Origin: Mycobacterium sp. DL440
GTDB taxonomy: Bacteria > Actinomycetota > Actinomycetes > Mycobacteriales > Mycobacteriaceae
Direction: 5' to 3'
NCBI RefSeq assembly: GCF_011745145.1
Contig: NZ_CP050191.1
Span: 1,019,991-1,083,990 of the forward strand
DNA length: 64,000 bases
Shown: positions 27,708 through 37,470 of the stretch, piece after piece
Position numbering within the stretch: position 1 is the first letter of the stretch
How the letters are laid out: every line of letters starts with the position of its first letter
Position numbers and translations under genes: made by a program
The notes under the pieces: generated by a model
The model's database searches: none
Told to the model about the DNA's origin: nothing
The model's input: only the letters and a program-made list of their open reading frames with translations

Positions 27708-28754
27708 GTGCGTGCTGTGATGTATTCCGAGGTCGGTGTGCTGCCCGGGGTGGTCGAGATGGCCGACCCCGAATGTCCTGCCGACGGAGTGGTCGTCGAG
27801 GTCGCGGCCACCGGTGTGTGCCGGTCTGACTGGCACGCCTGGCGGGGGCATGATCCGGTAGCCCTGCCGATCATCCCCGGGCATGAATTCGCCGGAACCA
27901 TCGTGGCGGTCGGTCCTGGCGTATCGGGCTGGCAGGCGAGTGACCGGGTGACCGCGCCCTTCGTCCTGGGCTGTGGGCACTGCGAATTCTGCGCGGCCGG
28001 TGATGCCCAGGTCTGCCCGAACCAGCTGCAGCCCGGGTTCACCCTGCCGGGCTCATTCGCGCAACGGGTCGCGGTGCCGCGGGCCCAAGCCAACCTCGTG
28101 CGCCTGCCCGACAGCGTCTCGTTCGTCACCGCGGCGTCGCTCGGGTGCCGCTTCGCGACGTCGTTCCGGGCCGTGGTCACCCACGGCGGGGTGCAGCCCG
28201 GCCAATGGGTAGCGGTTCACGGGTGCGGAGGAGTGGGCCTGTCGGCGGTGATGATCGCGAAAGCGTTCGGTGCCAGGGTTGTTGCCGTCGACCGCGACGC
28301 GCAGGCGCTCGCCACCGCCGGTCGCCTCGGAGTCGATGAGCTGATCAACGGTACCGAGATCCCCGATGTCGCAGCCGAAGTCGTTCACCGGACCGGAGGC
28401 GGTGTACACATCGGGGTCGACGCCATCGGCCATCCCGCCGTCGCGGCGGCCTCGGTCACCTCGCTGCGCCGCAGGGGCCGGCATATCCAGGTGGGGCTGC
28501 TGCTGGGCGATGCGGCGCAGACCGCCTTCCCGATGGACCGGGTGATCGCCCAGGAACTTTCGATCCTCGGGTCGCACGGAATGCCCGCCGTCGACTATCC
28601 GGCGATGCTCGACCTCCTCGCTTCCGGCGCGCTGCAGCCGGAGTTGTTGGTCACCCGGCTGATCGGGCTGGACGACGCGGGCGCGGCGATGGCCGCCATG
28701 GATGCACCCTCGGGACCGGGAATGACGATCATCGAGCCCGGCCGGGCGGGTTAG
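27708..28754 (+). CDS. Zinc-dependent alcohol dehydrogenase
   Basis: A 348-residue MDR dehydrogenase. Catalytic zinc ligands are Cys38 and His59-Glu60 (PGHEFAG). The structural zinc loop CGHCEFCAAGDAQVC carries all four cysteines. The cofactor motif is HGCGGVGLSAV followed by VAVDRD, favouring NAD. The GTG at 27708 lies exactly 7 nt after TACCAT, a leaderless start, so it may have its own promoter besides read-through from the run above. Its stop overlaps that of the convergent enoyl-CoA hydratase by 3 nt. Confidence 0.88.
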   Translation: MRAVMYSEVGVLPGVVEMADPECPADGVVVEVAATGVCRSDWHAWRGHDPVALPIIPGHEFAGTIVAVGPGVSGWQASDRVTAPFVLGCGHCEFCAAGDAQVCPNQLQPGFTLPGSFAQRVAVPRAQANLVRLPDSVSFVTAASLGCRFATSFRAVVTHGGVQPGQWVAVHGCGGVGLSAVMIAKAFGARVVAVDRDAQALATAGRLGVDELINGTEIPDVAAEVVHRTGGGVHIGVDAIGHPAVAAASVTSLRRRGRHIQVGLLLGDAAQTAFPMDRVIAQELSILGSHGMPAVDYPAMLDLLASGALQPELLVTRLIGLDDAGAAMAAMDAPSGPGMTIIEPGRAG

Positions 28755-29527
28755 TCGTCGATCTGTCCTCGGTTCCGTTGGGCCACAGCGCGATAACGGT
28801 CACCGAGGCCGTCGAAGTCGCGCGTCTGCGCACCGGCGATGGCCTGCTCGGCGGCGAGTGCCGGACTGATGAGGGGATCGCTGCCGCGGGTGTAGATCTC
28901 CTTGAGGCCGACCATGGTCGGGCCCGGAACCTCGGCGATCTGACCGGCCAACTCCAGCGCCCGGTCCAGTAACCGCTCGTGTGATACCACCTCGGTGACC
29001 AGACCCAGGCGTTCGGCGCGGGCGGCGTCGACGACTTCTCCGGTCATCGAGAGCCGGCGGGCCATCGCGGCGCCGACAACCTGAGGGAGCCGTGCCGTCA
29101 TCCCGCCACCGGGCAGGATCCCGACCCGGGCGTGGGTGTCGGCGAACACCGCGCGTTCGGAGGCGATCAGGAAGTCGCAACCCAGGGCCATCTCCAGCCC
29201 GCCGGTGAACGTCGCACCGTTGATCGCCCCGATGATCGGGGTGCGGAGCTCGCCGGTCTTGGTGATGCAGTTGTGGGACCGGAACTTCGCGAAATACTCC
29301 ATGCCGAGCGTCTGCGCCTGTTTGAGGTCGACACCGGCGCAGAACGCGGGGTCGGTCCCGGTGAGCACGATGGCCCGCACCGTCTCGTCGCCGTCGGCAT
29401 CGTCGAGGGCACCGTACAGTTCCTCGATCAGCTCACGGCCCAGCGCATTCCGTGATGAGGGGCGGTTCAGCGTCAATACGCGGACGCCACCGTGATCAGT
29501 GGCGGATACAACAGCGCGAGCAGACAT
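28751..29527 (-). CDS. Enoyl-CoA hydratase/isomerase family protein (EchA-type)
   Basis: A 258-residue crotonase-fold protein. The oxyanion-hole segments are DPAFCAGVDLKQ and GATFTGGLEMALGCDF. The position of the second catalytic Glu (MTARLPQVVG region) is not clearly conserved, so hydratase, isomerase or thioesterase activity is open. The start chosen is the ATG at 29527 (MSARAVVSATDHG); longer frames run into the nuoN-side spacer. The first codons, ATGTCTGCTCGC, are themselves one arm of the hairpin at 29516-29575. No ribosome binding site is obvious. Confidence 0.85.
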   Translation of the reverse strand: MSARAVVSATDHGGVRVLTLNRPSSRNALGRELIEELYGALDDADGDETVRAIVLTGTDPAFCAGVDLKQAQTLGMEYFAKFRSHNCITKTGELRTPIIGAINGATFTGGLEMALGCDFLIASERAVFADTHARVGILPGGGMTARLPQVVGAAMARRLSMTGEVVDAARAERLGLVTEVVSHERLLDRALELAGQIAEVPGPTMVGLKEIYTRGSDPLISPALAAEQAIAGAQTRDFDGLGDRYRAVAQRNRGQIDD

Positions 29528-29575
29528 AAAACCGCATGCTACGCCGCCCTTTGGCGCGAGTTTGTGTCTGCTCGC
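29516..29575 (-). terminator. GCGAGCAGAC-family hairpin, end of the nuo operon, overlapping the echA start
   Basis: GCGAGCAGAC (29516-29525) pairs with GTCTGCTCGC (29566-29575), with a few further A:T pairs inside. It starts 20 nt past the nuoN stop, as expected for the operon terminator, but its distal arm contains the echA start codon and first codons. It could both end nuo transcription and control echA expression. Confidence 0.65.
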
Positions 29576-29595
29576 GGGAGGAATCAGGGAGGAAA

Positions 29596-31161
29596 TCACC
29601 GCAGGAACGTCTGGGCGTTGTTGGCCAGATCCAGCAGTGGCTGAGGGAGTGCACCGAGCGCGAACGTGATGGCCGCGGTGACGGTGATGACGGCGGTGGT
29701 GAGCCCGCTCGGGACGACGACTTCGGGTGCGTCCTCGGGGGGATCGGTGAAGAACATCAGCACGATCACCCGCACGTAGAAGTAGGCCGCCACGGCGCTG
29801 GCGATGACGCCGACGATGACCAGCGGGATCGCCCCGCCTTCACCGGCGGCCTTGAACACCGCGAACTTACTCACGAACCCGCTGGTCAGTGGAATCCCGG
29901 CGAACGCCAGCAGGAACAGCGAAAACACCACGCCGACAATCGGATATCGCCGGCCCAGACCGCCCCACCGCGCCATCGATGCCTCCTCCTCGCCCGCGGC
30001 GTTGCGCACCAGGCCGACGACGGCGAACGCGCCCAGCGTGCTGAAACCGTAGGCAAACAGGTAGAACAGCGTGGAGGACACCCCGGCGGGGTTCGCGGCG
30101 ATCACACCGGTGAGGATGAAACCCGAGTGCGCCACCGCGGAGTAGGCGAGCATTCGTTTTACGTCCGTCTGCGTGACGGCAGTGATAGTCCCGATCACCA
30201 TGGTCAGGATCGCGATCGCCCACAGGACCGGCCGCCAGTCATCCCGAAGCTGCGGTAACGCGACGTAGAAGATGCGCAGCATGGCGCCGAACGCAGCGAT
30301 CTTGGTGGCCGCGGCCATGAACGCGGTGATCGCGGTGGGGGCGCCCTGGTACACGTCGGGAATCCACGAATGGAACGGAACGGCACCGACTTTGAACAAC
30401 ACCCCGACCAGTAGCAGGGCGATACCGATCAGTGCCAGCGGGGTGTTGGGTGACCTGGTGGCCACCGCAGTGGCGATCCCGCTGAGGTCCAGGGTGCCGG
30501 CGTAGCCGTACAGCATCGCCGCGCCGTACAGGAAGAAGGCCGACGAGAACGCGCCCAGCAGAAAGTATTTCAGGGATGCTTCTTGCGACAACAGCCGCCG
30601 GCGACGGGCCAGCCCGCACAGCAGATACAGTGGAAGCGACAGCACTTCCAGCGCGATGAACATGGTCAGCAGATCGTCGGCGGCCGGGAACAGCAGCATG
30701 CCGCCGATGGCGAACATGGTCAGCGGAAAGACCTCGGTCTGCATCACCCCGGCCTTGGTGGCCAGTTGCTCGGCCACACTTCCCGGCGCCGCGGACGCCT
30801 GCGGTGTGAAGCCGTCGAGACCACGGGCACCGTCCGAAGTTTCGGCGGCGGACTGGCGTTCGGCGATGAGCAGGATGCCGAGAATGCCGACCAGGGCGAT
30901 GGTGCCCTGCAGGAACAACGCCGGGGCATCGAGCACCACCGAGCCCAGCACCGCGGGCTTCCCAGGGGTGCCATGCAACTCCCGGGCCAACAGGACCACC
31001 GCCACCACGGCGGCCACCAACCCGCCGAGTGCGAGGGCAACCTGCATCCGATAGCGGGCCGATCGGGGCAGGAATGCCTCGACGAGTACCCCGGCCACGC
31101 CTACCCCGAACACGATCAGCATGGGGGAGAGCAGGCCGTATTCGATGCTCGGTGTCACCAT
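29596..31161 (-). CDS. nuoN: NADH-quinone oxidoreductase subunit N
   Basis: A 521-residue, 14-helix antiporter-like membrane subunit of complex I, ending the operon. Proton-channel features include the conserved Lys/His-bearing helices near LPLYLLCGLARRRRLLSQEASLKYFLLG and VGAVPFHSWIPDVYQGAPT. A long hydrophilic loop rich in Ala/Ser lies between helices 3 and 4. The ATG at 31161 begins 2 nt after the nuoM stop; upstream in-frame residues belong to nuoM shadow sequence. It ends at the hairpin at 29516-29575. Confidence 0.95.
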   Translation of the reverse strand: MVTPSIEYGLLSPMLIVFGVGVAGVLVEAFLPRSARYRMQVALALGGLVAAVVAVVLLARELHGTPGKPAVLGSVVLDAPALFLQGTIALVGILGILLIAERQSAAETSDGARGLDGFTPQASAAPGSVAEQLATKAGVMQTEVFPLTMFAIGGMLLFPAADDLLTMFIALEVLSLPLYLLCGLARRRRLLSQEASLKYFLLGAFSSAFFLYGAAMLYGYAGTLDLSGIATAVATRSPNTPLALIGIALLLVGVLFKVGAVPFHSWIPDVYQGAPTAITAFMAAATKIAAFGAMLRIFYVALPQLRDDWRPVLWAIAILTMVIGTITAVTQTDVKRMLAYSAVAHSGFILTGVIAANPAGVSSTLFYLFAYGFSTLGAFAVVGLVRNAAGEEEASMARWGGLGRRYPIVGVVFSLFLLAFAGIPLTSGFVSKFAVFKAAGEGGAIPLVIVGVIASAVAAYFYVRVIVLMFFTDPPEDAPEVVVPSGLTTAVITVTAAITFALGALPQPLLDLANNAQTFLR

Positions 31162-31163
31162 GA

Positions 31164-32753
31164 TCAGCGAACCCCCTCTGCCATCTTGGGTAACACCTGC
31201 GGTGGCGGATCGCTCTGTCCGATGGTGGTCAATGTGTGTTGGACGGCCGGATTGATCACGTCCAGCGCGGGTTTGGGATAGATGCCCAACACCAGCAGCA
31301 GTGCGATCAAGGGCGTCACCACGACGAGTTCGCGAGGCACCAGATCCTGGATCCGGCGCTCGTCTCCGGAGAGCTCGTCGGGGACCGGACCGGTCATCAT
31401 CCGTTGGTACATCCACAGGATATAGACGGCGGACAGCACCAGTGCGGTGGCGGCGAATACGGCGATCACCGGATAGCGGGTGAATGTGCCGATGAGAACC
31501 AGGAATTCACTGATGAACGGTGCCAGGCCCGGCAACGACAACGTCGCGAGGCCGGCCACCAGGAAAGTTCCGGCGAGGACCGGGGCCACCTTCTGAACGC
31601 CGCCGTAGGCATCGATCAACCGGGACCCGCGCCGCGTTACCAGGAATCCGGCGATCAGGAAGAGTGCGGCCGTGGAGATCCCGTGGTTGATCATGTACAA
31701 CGTGGACCCGGCCTGGCCCTGGCTGGTCATCACGAAGATGCCCAGGATGATGAAACCGAAATGCGAGATCGACGTGTAGGCGATCAAGCGCATCACATCG
31801 GTCTGGCCGATCGCCAGGACGGCGCCGTAGATGATGCCGATCACCGCGAGGGTGATGACCAACGGGCGGAAATACGTTGACGCGTCGGGAAACAGCGGCA
31901 GGCAGTAACGCAGCATGCCGAAGGTGCCGACCTTGTCCATGATCGCCATCATCAGCACCGCGCTGGCTGGGGTGGCCTGCACGGCGGCATCCGGCAACCA
32001 CCGGTGAAACGGCCACAACGGTGCCTTCACCGCGAACGCGAACATGAAACCCAGGAACAGGAAGTTCGCCACCGCGGGGTTGATCACCAACGCGCCGGAC
32101 GATACCGCGGCGACGATCGTGCGGAAATCGAAGGTGCCCGAGGCAAACGTGTCGCTGCCCGCGGTGACGACGTAGAGGCCGATCACCGCGGCCAGCATGA
32201 CCAGACCGCCGAACAGGTTGTACAGCAGGAATTTCACCGCTGCGCGAGACCGATTCTCACCGCCGAATCCACCGATCAGGAAGTACATCGGGATCAGCAT
32301 GGCCTCGAAGAACACGTAGAACAGCAGGATGTCCAGGGCAACCAGGGACATGAACACCATGCCCTGGACGGCCAGCGTCAACGCCAGGTAGGCCTGCACG
32401 CCGCGGCCACCGAGCCCGGTCTGGTGGGCGGCGTCATTCCAGCCCGCGATGATGAGCAGCGGCAGCAGCACAGCGGTGAGCACCACCAGAGCCAGGGCGA
32501 TGCCGTCGACACCGAGGATGTAGCCGGTTCCGAACGACGGTATCCAGCGGTGTGATTCGACGAACTGAAACTGCTCGCCCGCCGGATCGAAACCGACAGC
32601 GAGCACGGCTGCCAGCCCCAGGGCTACCAGCGAGACCGTCAGCGCCAGCCATTTCGCCAGCGTCCGCTGCCCGGCCGGGAGCAACATCACCACGGCGGCT
32701 CCCACCGTAGGGGTCGCCCACAACGCCGTCAGCCACGGAAACGTGCTCACCAC
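31164..32753 (-). CDS. nuoM: NADH-quinone oxidoreductase subunit M
   Basis: A 529-residue antiporter-like subunit with about 14 helices, part of the proton-pumping arm. Typical are [25 protein letters not shown] sequence (here [18 protein letters not shown]), [19 protein letters not shown] and [10 protein letters not shown]. It begins with tandem GTG codons at 32753 and 32750; both overlap the end of nuoL by a few bases, so the exact start is unresolved. Confidence 0.96.
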   Translation of the reverse strand: MVSTFPWLTALWATPTVGAAVVMLLPAGQRTLAKWLALTVSLVALGLAAVLAVGFDPAGEQFQFVESHRWIPSFGTGYILGVDGIALALVVLTAVLLPLLIIAGWNDAAHQTGLGGRGVQAYLALTLAVQGMVFMSLVALDILLFYVFFEAMLIPMYFLIGGFGGENRSRAAVKFLLYNLFGGLVMLAAVIGLYVVTAGSDTFASGTFDFRTIVAAVSSGALVINPAVANFLFLGFMFAFAVKAPLWPFHRWLPDAAVQATPASAVLMMAIMDKVGTFGMLRYCLPLFPDASTYFRPLVITLAVIGIIYGAVLAIGQTDVMRLIAYTSISHFGFIILGIFVMTSQGQAGSTLYMINHGISTAALFLIAGFLVTRRGSRLIDAYGGVQKVAPVLAGTFLVAGLATLSLPGLAPFISEFLVLIGTFTRYPVIAVFAATALVLSAVYILWMYQRMMTGPVPDELSGDERRIQDLVPRELVVVTPLIALLLVLGIYPKPALDVINPAVQHTLTTIGQSDPPPQVLPKMAEGVR

Positions 32754-34627
32754 AGTCGCACCGCCAGGATCGCCGCCACCACCAGGGCCGCACCGCCTAG
32801 CATGGAGAGCGCATAGGAACGCGCGAAGCCGGTCTGCAACTGGCGCAACCCATCCGATGTTCGACTGACCAGCGCGGCCAGCCCACCGGCAGTGCCGTCG
32901 ACCACCTTGTCGTCAACCGCCGCCAGAGCCGCGGTCAAGGTCTGGCCACCTCGCATGAACACCGCCTCGTTGAACGCGTCGCCGTACAGATCGCGCCGGG
33001 CAGCCACCGCCCACGCCGACGCGTCGGGCACATCGGCCGGGACCGGCCGCTGCGCGTACATCCGGTAGGCGACCGCGATACCGACCGCGACGACCCCCAG
33101 CACCACCACGGTGACCACCCACGCGGGGATCGCGTGGTGCGCCTCGTGAGCACCGACCACCGGCTCCAGCCAATGTGACAATGTGCCGCCGATCGCCAGC
33201 GCACCGCCGGAGACCACCGAGCCGACCGCGAGCAGGATCATCGGCCAGGTCATCACGGCCGGGGCCTCGTGTGGATGTGTCTGTTCATCCCAGCGCTTTT
33301 CGCCGAAGAACGTCATCAGCATCACCCGGGTCATGTAGAACGCGGTGATCCCGGCGCCCAGGATCGCCGCGCCGCCGAGGATCACACCGCGGGCGCCTCC
33401 GGCGCCCAACGCCGCCTCGATGATGCTGTCTTTGGAGAAGAAGCCGGCCAGCGGTGGCACACCGATGATCGCCAGGTAGCCGAGCCCGAAGGTGGCGAAC
33501 GTGACCGGCAGGACCTTGCGCAGCCCGCCGTAGCGGCGCATGTTCACGTCGTCGTTCATGGCGTGCATCACCGACCCGGCGCCGAGGAACAACCCGGCCT
33601 TGAAGAATCCGTGGGTGAGCAGGTGCATGATCGCGAATGCGTAACCGGCAGGCCCGAGTCCAGCGGCCAGCACCATATAGCCGATCTGGCTCATCGTGGA
33701 CGCGGCCAGCGCCTTCTTGATGTCGTCCTTGGCGCACCCGATGATCGCGCCGAACAGCAGCGTGACGGCGCCGACGATGACGACCCCGGTCTGCGCGCCC
33801 GGCGCCAGGTCGAAGATCGGCCCCGACCGCACGATCAGATAGACGCCCGCGGTGACCATCGTGGCGGCGTGGATCAGCGCCGACACCGGGGTCGGGCCTT
33901 CCATCGCGTCCCCGAGCCAAGACTGCAGCGGCACCTGGGCCGATTTGCCACACGCGCCCAACAACAGCAGCAGACCGATCGCGGTCAGGGTGGCTTCGCT
34001 CAATGCCGGTGCGGCACCGAACACCCCGGCGAACGAGATGGATCCGACGGTGGCGAACATGATCATCAGCGCGATCGCCAGGCCCATGTCACCGACCCGG
34101 TTGACGACGAAAGCCTTCTTGGCTGCTGCGGCGGCCGAGGGTTTGTACGACCAGAATCCGATCAGCAGATACGAGGCCAGGCCCACGCCTTCCCACCCGG
34201 CGTACAGACCGAGGTAGTTGTCCGCGAGCACGAGCAGCAGCATCGCGGCGAGGAACAGGTTCAGATATGCGAAAAACCTTCGCCGATCAGGATCTTCGGC
34301 CATGTACCCGATCGAATATATGTGGATCAAGGACCCGACGCCGGTGATCAGCAGCACGAAGCACACCGACAACTGATCCAGTTGCAGCCCGAAATCGACC
34401 TGAAGGCCGGCCACTGGAACCCAGGAGAACAGCGATTCCTGAACCGCGCGGTGCTCGTCGTGGCGGCCCAGCATCTGAGTGAACAGCGCCGCTCCGACGG
34501 CGAAGGCCCCCAACGCGGTCGCACAGCCCAGCAGATGCCCCCACCGGTCGGATCGTCGGCCGCTCAACAGCAGCACCGCTGCTCCGGCGGCAGGGAGGGC
34601 GATCAACAGCCACAAAGGTAGTGTCAT
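32747..34627 (-). CDS. nuoL: NADH-quinone oxidoreductase subunit L
   Basis: A 626-residue antiporter-like subunit with about 16 helices, including the long lateral helix at the C-terminal end that spans the membrane arm. Marker stretches are [35 protein letters not shown] and [32 protein letters not shown], in which Lys and His residues line the proton path. It starts 7 nt after the nuoK stop and overlaps nuoM. Confidence 0.97.
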   Translation of the reverse strand: MTLPLWLLIALPAAGAAVLLLSGRRSDRWGHLLGCATALGAFAVGAALFTQMLGRHDEHRAVQESLFSWVPVAGLQVDFGLQLDQLSVCFVLLITGVGSLIHIYSIGYMAEDPDRRRFFAYLNLFLAAMLLLVLADNYLGLYAGWEGVGLASYLLIGFWSYKPSAAAAAKKAFVVNRVGDMGLAIALMIMFATVGSISFAGVFGAAPALSEATLTAIGLLLLLGACGKSAQVPLQSWLGDAMEGPTPVSALIHAATMVTAGVYLIVRSGPIFDLAPGAQTGVVIVGAVTLLFGAIIGCAKDDIKKALAASTMSQIGYMVLAAGLGPAGYAFAIMHLLTHGFFKAGLFLGAGSVMHAMNDDVNMRRYGGLRKVLPVTFATFGLGYLAIIGVPPLAGFFSKDSIIEAALGAGGARGVILGGAAILGAGITAFYMTRVMLMTFFGEKRWDEQTHPHEAPAVMTWPMILLAVGSVVSGGALAIGGTLSHWLEPVVGAHEAHHAIPAWVVTVVVLGVVAVGIAVAYRMYAQRPVPADVPDASAWAVAARRDLYGDAFNEAVFMRGGQTLTAALAAVDDKVVDGTAGGLAALVSRTSDGLRQLQTGFARSYALSMLGGAALVVAAILAVRLW

Positions 34628-34634
34628 GTCGCCC

Positions 34635-34934
34635 TTAGTGCTTCAGCAGGCTGGCGTCGTCGACCGAGGTCGAATGACGGGTACGGAAGAGGGTCATGAT
34701 GATGGCCAGGCCGATCACCACCTCGCAGGCGGCCACCACCATGGTGAAGAACGCAACCACCTGACCGTCGAGATGACCGTGCATGCGGGAGAACGCCACG
34801 AATGCCAGATTCGCCGCGTTGAGCATGAGCTCGACGCACATGAACATCACGATGGCATTGCGCCGCAACAGCACTCCCGATGCGCCGATGGTGAACAACA
34901 GCACCGACAGGTAGAGATAGTTGTCGGGATTCAT
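34635..34934 (-). CDS. nuoK: NADH-quinone oxidoreductase subunit K
   Basis: A 99-residue, three-helix membrane subunit. Conserved glutamates lie in [15 protein letters not shown] and in [13 protein letters not shown], both needed for coupled proton movement in the family. The ATG at 34934 (MNPDNYLYL) gives the standard length; the longer frame into nuoJ is rejected. The gap to nuoJ is 4 nt. Confidence 0.96.
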   Translation of the reverse strand: MNPDNYLYLSVLLFTIGASGVLLRRNAIVMFMCVELMLNAANLAFVAFSRMHGHLDGQVVAFFTMVVAACEVVIGLAIIMTLFRTRHSTSVDDASLLKH

Positions 34935-34938
34935 CGCA

Positions 34939-35724
34939 TCACCCCTCCCCGTTGGCCGAATTGCTGATCGCGCGCTGCGGCAGGATGGCGCTGACCGACA
35001 ACGCCGCATCGGAGCCGTCGGGCAGCCGTGCCGGGACATCGACGGCGTTATGCCGGGCGTAGACACCGGGATTGGGCAGCGGGGTCGGATGGCCCCCGGC
35101 CTGGAAGCGCTCGACAGCCAGCTCCCGCTGGGTCTTGCGGTGTTCGAAGCGTTCCCGGTGTGCGAGCACCATCGCACCCAGCGCCGCGGTGATGAGCAGG
35201 GTGCTGGTCAACTCGAATGCCCACAGGTACCGGGTGAAGATCAGGGCGGCCAGACCTTCCACGTTGCCGCCGCTGTTGGCTTGGGCCAGCCCGGTGAACC
35301 CGCTGACCGACACGCTGCCGATCCCGGCGATCAACAGGATGCCGAACCCGGTGCCGGCCGCGAGTGCCGCAAGGCGTTGGCCGCGTATCGTTTCGGCGAA
35401 CGATTCGGACAGGTCGACACCGATGAGCATCATCACGAAAAGGAACAGCATCATCACTGCGCCGGTGTAGACCACCACCTGCACCACACCGAGGAACGTT
35501 GCGTCCTGGGCGATGTAGAGCACGGCCAGCGAAATCATGGTGCAGGCCAGGAAGACCGCGGAGTACACCGCTTTCGGTGCCGCCACCACTCCGATGGCGC
35601 CGAGTACCGCGACAGTCCCCAGGATCCAGAACACCGCTGCCTCTGATGTGGAGGTGCGCGCCGGGGTTTCCGCGGCGAGCCGCGCAATGTCGCCCGTGGC
35701 GAGCAGCACGACGTCGGGGCTCAT
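34939..35724 (-). CDS. nuoJ: NADH-quinone oxidoreductase subunit J
   Basis: A 261-residue five-helix membrane subunit with the typical [21 protein letters not shown] and [14 protein letters not shown] region. A hydrophilic C-terminal tail of about 65 residues extends beyond the last helix, as in other actinobacterial NuoJ proteins. Its start overlaps the nuoI stop (ATGA). Confidence 0.95.
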   Translation of the reverse strand: MSPDVVLLATGDIARLAAETPARTSTSEAAVFWILGTVAVLGAIGVVAAPKAVYSAVFLACTMISLAVLYIAQDATFLGVVQVVVYTGAVMMLFLFVMMLIGVDLSESFAETIRGQRLAALAAGTGFGILLIAGIGSVSVSGFTGLAQANSGGNVEGLAALIFTRYLWAFELTSTLLITAALGAMVLAHRERFEHRKTQRELAVERFQAGGHPTPLPNPGVYARHNAVDVPARLPDGSDAALSVSAILPQRAISNSANGEG

Positions 35725-36254
35725 TGGACATCCTCGGTGAGCGGGCCGATCCGGCCGAGGTAGTAGTCGTCGTCGGTACTGCCCGGCGCCATGTCATGAG
35801 GAGGCGCCTGCATCCCGGGTTGCATCGGGGCCAGGAGTTTGTCCTTGCCCCAGATCAGATCTGCCCGGTTGTCGTCGGCCATCTCGTATTCGTTCGTCAT
35901 CGTCAGGGCCCGGGTCGGGCAGGCCTCGATGCACAGTCCGCACCCGATGCAGCGCAGATAGTTGATCTGGTACACCTGGCCGTACCGTTCGCCTGGCGAG
36001 AAGCGTTCTGCGTCAGTGTTGTCGGCACCTTCGACGAAGATGGCGTCGGCGGGGCAGGCCCAGGCGCACAACTCGCAACCGATGCACTTCTCCAGGCCGT
36101 CGGGGTAGCGGTTCAGTTGATGCCGACCGTGATAGCGCGGTGCGACCGGTCCCGGCTTCTCCGGATATCCTTCGGTGATCGGCTTTTTGAACATTGAGCC
36201 GAACGTGACGGCGAATCCGGCCAGGGCGTCGAGGAACTTGGGCTTCTTAGACAT
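35721..36254 (-). CDS. nuoI: NADH-quinone oxidoreductase subunit I
   Basis: A 177-residue ferredoxin-type subunit carrying two [4Fe-4S] clusters (N6a and N6b): [12 protein letters not shown] and [12 protein letters not shown], each a CxxCxxCxxxCP motif. It links NuoG to the N2 cluster in NuoB. The ATG at 36254 ([13 protein letters not shown]) gives an 8-nt overlap with nuoH; the longer frame into nuoH is rejected. Confidence 0.97.
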   Translation of the reverse strand: MSKKPKFLDALAGFAVTFGSMFKKPITEGYPEKPGPVAPRYHGRHQLNRYPDGLEKCIGCELCAWACPADAIFVEGADNTDAERFSPGERYGQVYQINYLRCIGCGLCIEACPTRALTMTNEYEMADDNRADLIWGKDKLLAPMQPGMQAPPHDMAPGSTDDDYYLGRIGPLTEDVQ

Positions 36255-37470
36255 CGACGACCTCCTTTCCAGCATTCGGCAGCGGCGGCACCGGATAGGC
36301 CCCGGCGCTCTGCTGCGGTATCGGCTGTACAGTTCTGCCGCGCAGTGCCTTCCACAGTGCGACGGCCAGCACTGCAACCACCAGAACCGCTGTGGTCACC
36401 AGGCCGGTGGCCCAGTTGTGGTAACCGTGCTCGCGCAGGCTGTGGGTGACCGCGACGACCATGATCCAGACGAGTGACACGGGGATGAGCACTTTCCAGC
36501 CCAGCGCCATGAACTGGTCGTAGCGCATCCGCGGCAGGGTGGCTCGCAGCCAGAAGTATCCGAACATGAAGGTCCACACCTTGGCGGTGAACCACAGCAA
36601 CGGCCACCAGCCGCTGTTGGCGCCGTCGATCAGGTTGAACGGGAACGGTGCATGCCAGCCGCCGAGGAACATCGTGGTGGCCAGCGCGGACACGGTGGTC
36701 ATGTTGACGTACTCGGCGAGCATGAACATGGCGAACTTCAACGACGAGTACTCGGTGTGGAAGCCGCCGACCAGTTCCCCCTCGGCCTCGGGCAGATCGA
36801 AAGGCGCCCGGTTGGTTTCACCCACCATCGAGGTCACGTACACCACGAACGAGGGCAGGAGCAGGAACACATACCAGGTGTGATCCTGCGCCGCCACGAT
36901 GCCGGAGGTGGACATGGTGCCCGCATAGAGGAAGACCGCGGCGAACGACAAGGCCATCGCGACCTCGTAGGAGATCACCTGGGCGCTTGAGCGCAGCCCA
37001 CCCATGAGCGGGTAGGTGGACCCGGACGCCCAGCCGGCCAGCACGATGCCGTATACGCCGATCGAGGTGACAGCCAGGATGTAGAGCACCGCCACGGGGA
37101 GATCGGTCAATTGCAGTGCGGTGCGGTGACCGAATACCGATACTTCACCGCCCATCGGGATCACCGCGAACGCCATGAAGGCCGGGATCACCGCGATCAC
37201 CGGGGCCAGTAGGTAGAGGGGTTTGTCGACGCCGGCCGGGACGAGGCCTTCCTTGAGCGCGAGCTTCACGCCGTCGGCCAGGGATTGCAGCAGACCCCAG
37301 GGGCCGACGCGGTTGGGCCCTGGCCGCATCTGCATGCGGCCCAGCACCTTCCGTTCGATGAGGATCGCCGAGAGCACCGTCAGCAGCAAGAAGACGAACA
37401 CCCCGAGCGCCTTGGCCAGGATCAGCCACCACGGGTCGTGGCCGAACAGGGTGGGATCGGGGTAGGTCAC
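36247..37470 (-). CDS. nuoH: NADH-quinone oxidoreductase subunit H
   Basis: A 407-residue, eight-helix membrane subunit forming the quinone cavity with NuoB and NuoD. Conserved loops are [21 protein letters not shown] and [22 protein letters not shown]. It starts with GTG at 37470, overlapping the nuoG stop by 4 nt (GTGA). The Pro-rich C-terminal tail ([17 protein letters not shown]) is longer than in enteric NuoH. Confidence 0.96.
   Translation of the reverse strand: MTYPDPTLFGHDPWWLILAKALGVFVFLLLTVLSAILIERKVLGRMQMRPGPNRVGPWGLLQSLADGVKLALKEGLVPAGVDKPLYLLAPVIAVIPAFMAFAVIPMGGEVSVFGHRTALQLTDLPVAVLYILAVTSIGVYGIVLAGWASGSTYPLMGGLRSSAQVISYEVAMALSFAAVFLYAGTMSTSGIVAAQDHTWYVFLLLPSFVVYVTSMVGETNRAPFDLPEAEGELVGGFHTEYSSLKFAMFMLAEYVNMTTVSALATTMFLGGWHAPFPFNLIDGANSGWWPLLWFTAKVWTFMFGYFWLRATLPRMRYDQFMALGWKVLIPVSLVWIMVVAVTHSLREHGYHNWATGLVTTAVLVVAVLAVALWKALRGRTVQPIPQQSAGAYPVPPLPNAGKEVVDV

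Noticed and set aside
33269..34621. 450-residue open frame on the plus strand
   Set aside because: Antisense to nuoL; the composition is rich in Arg, Gln, His and Gly with no family features.
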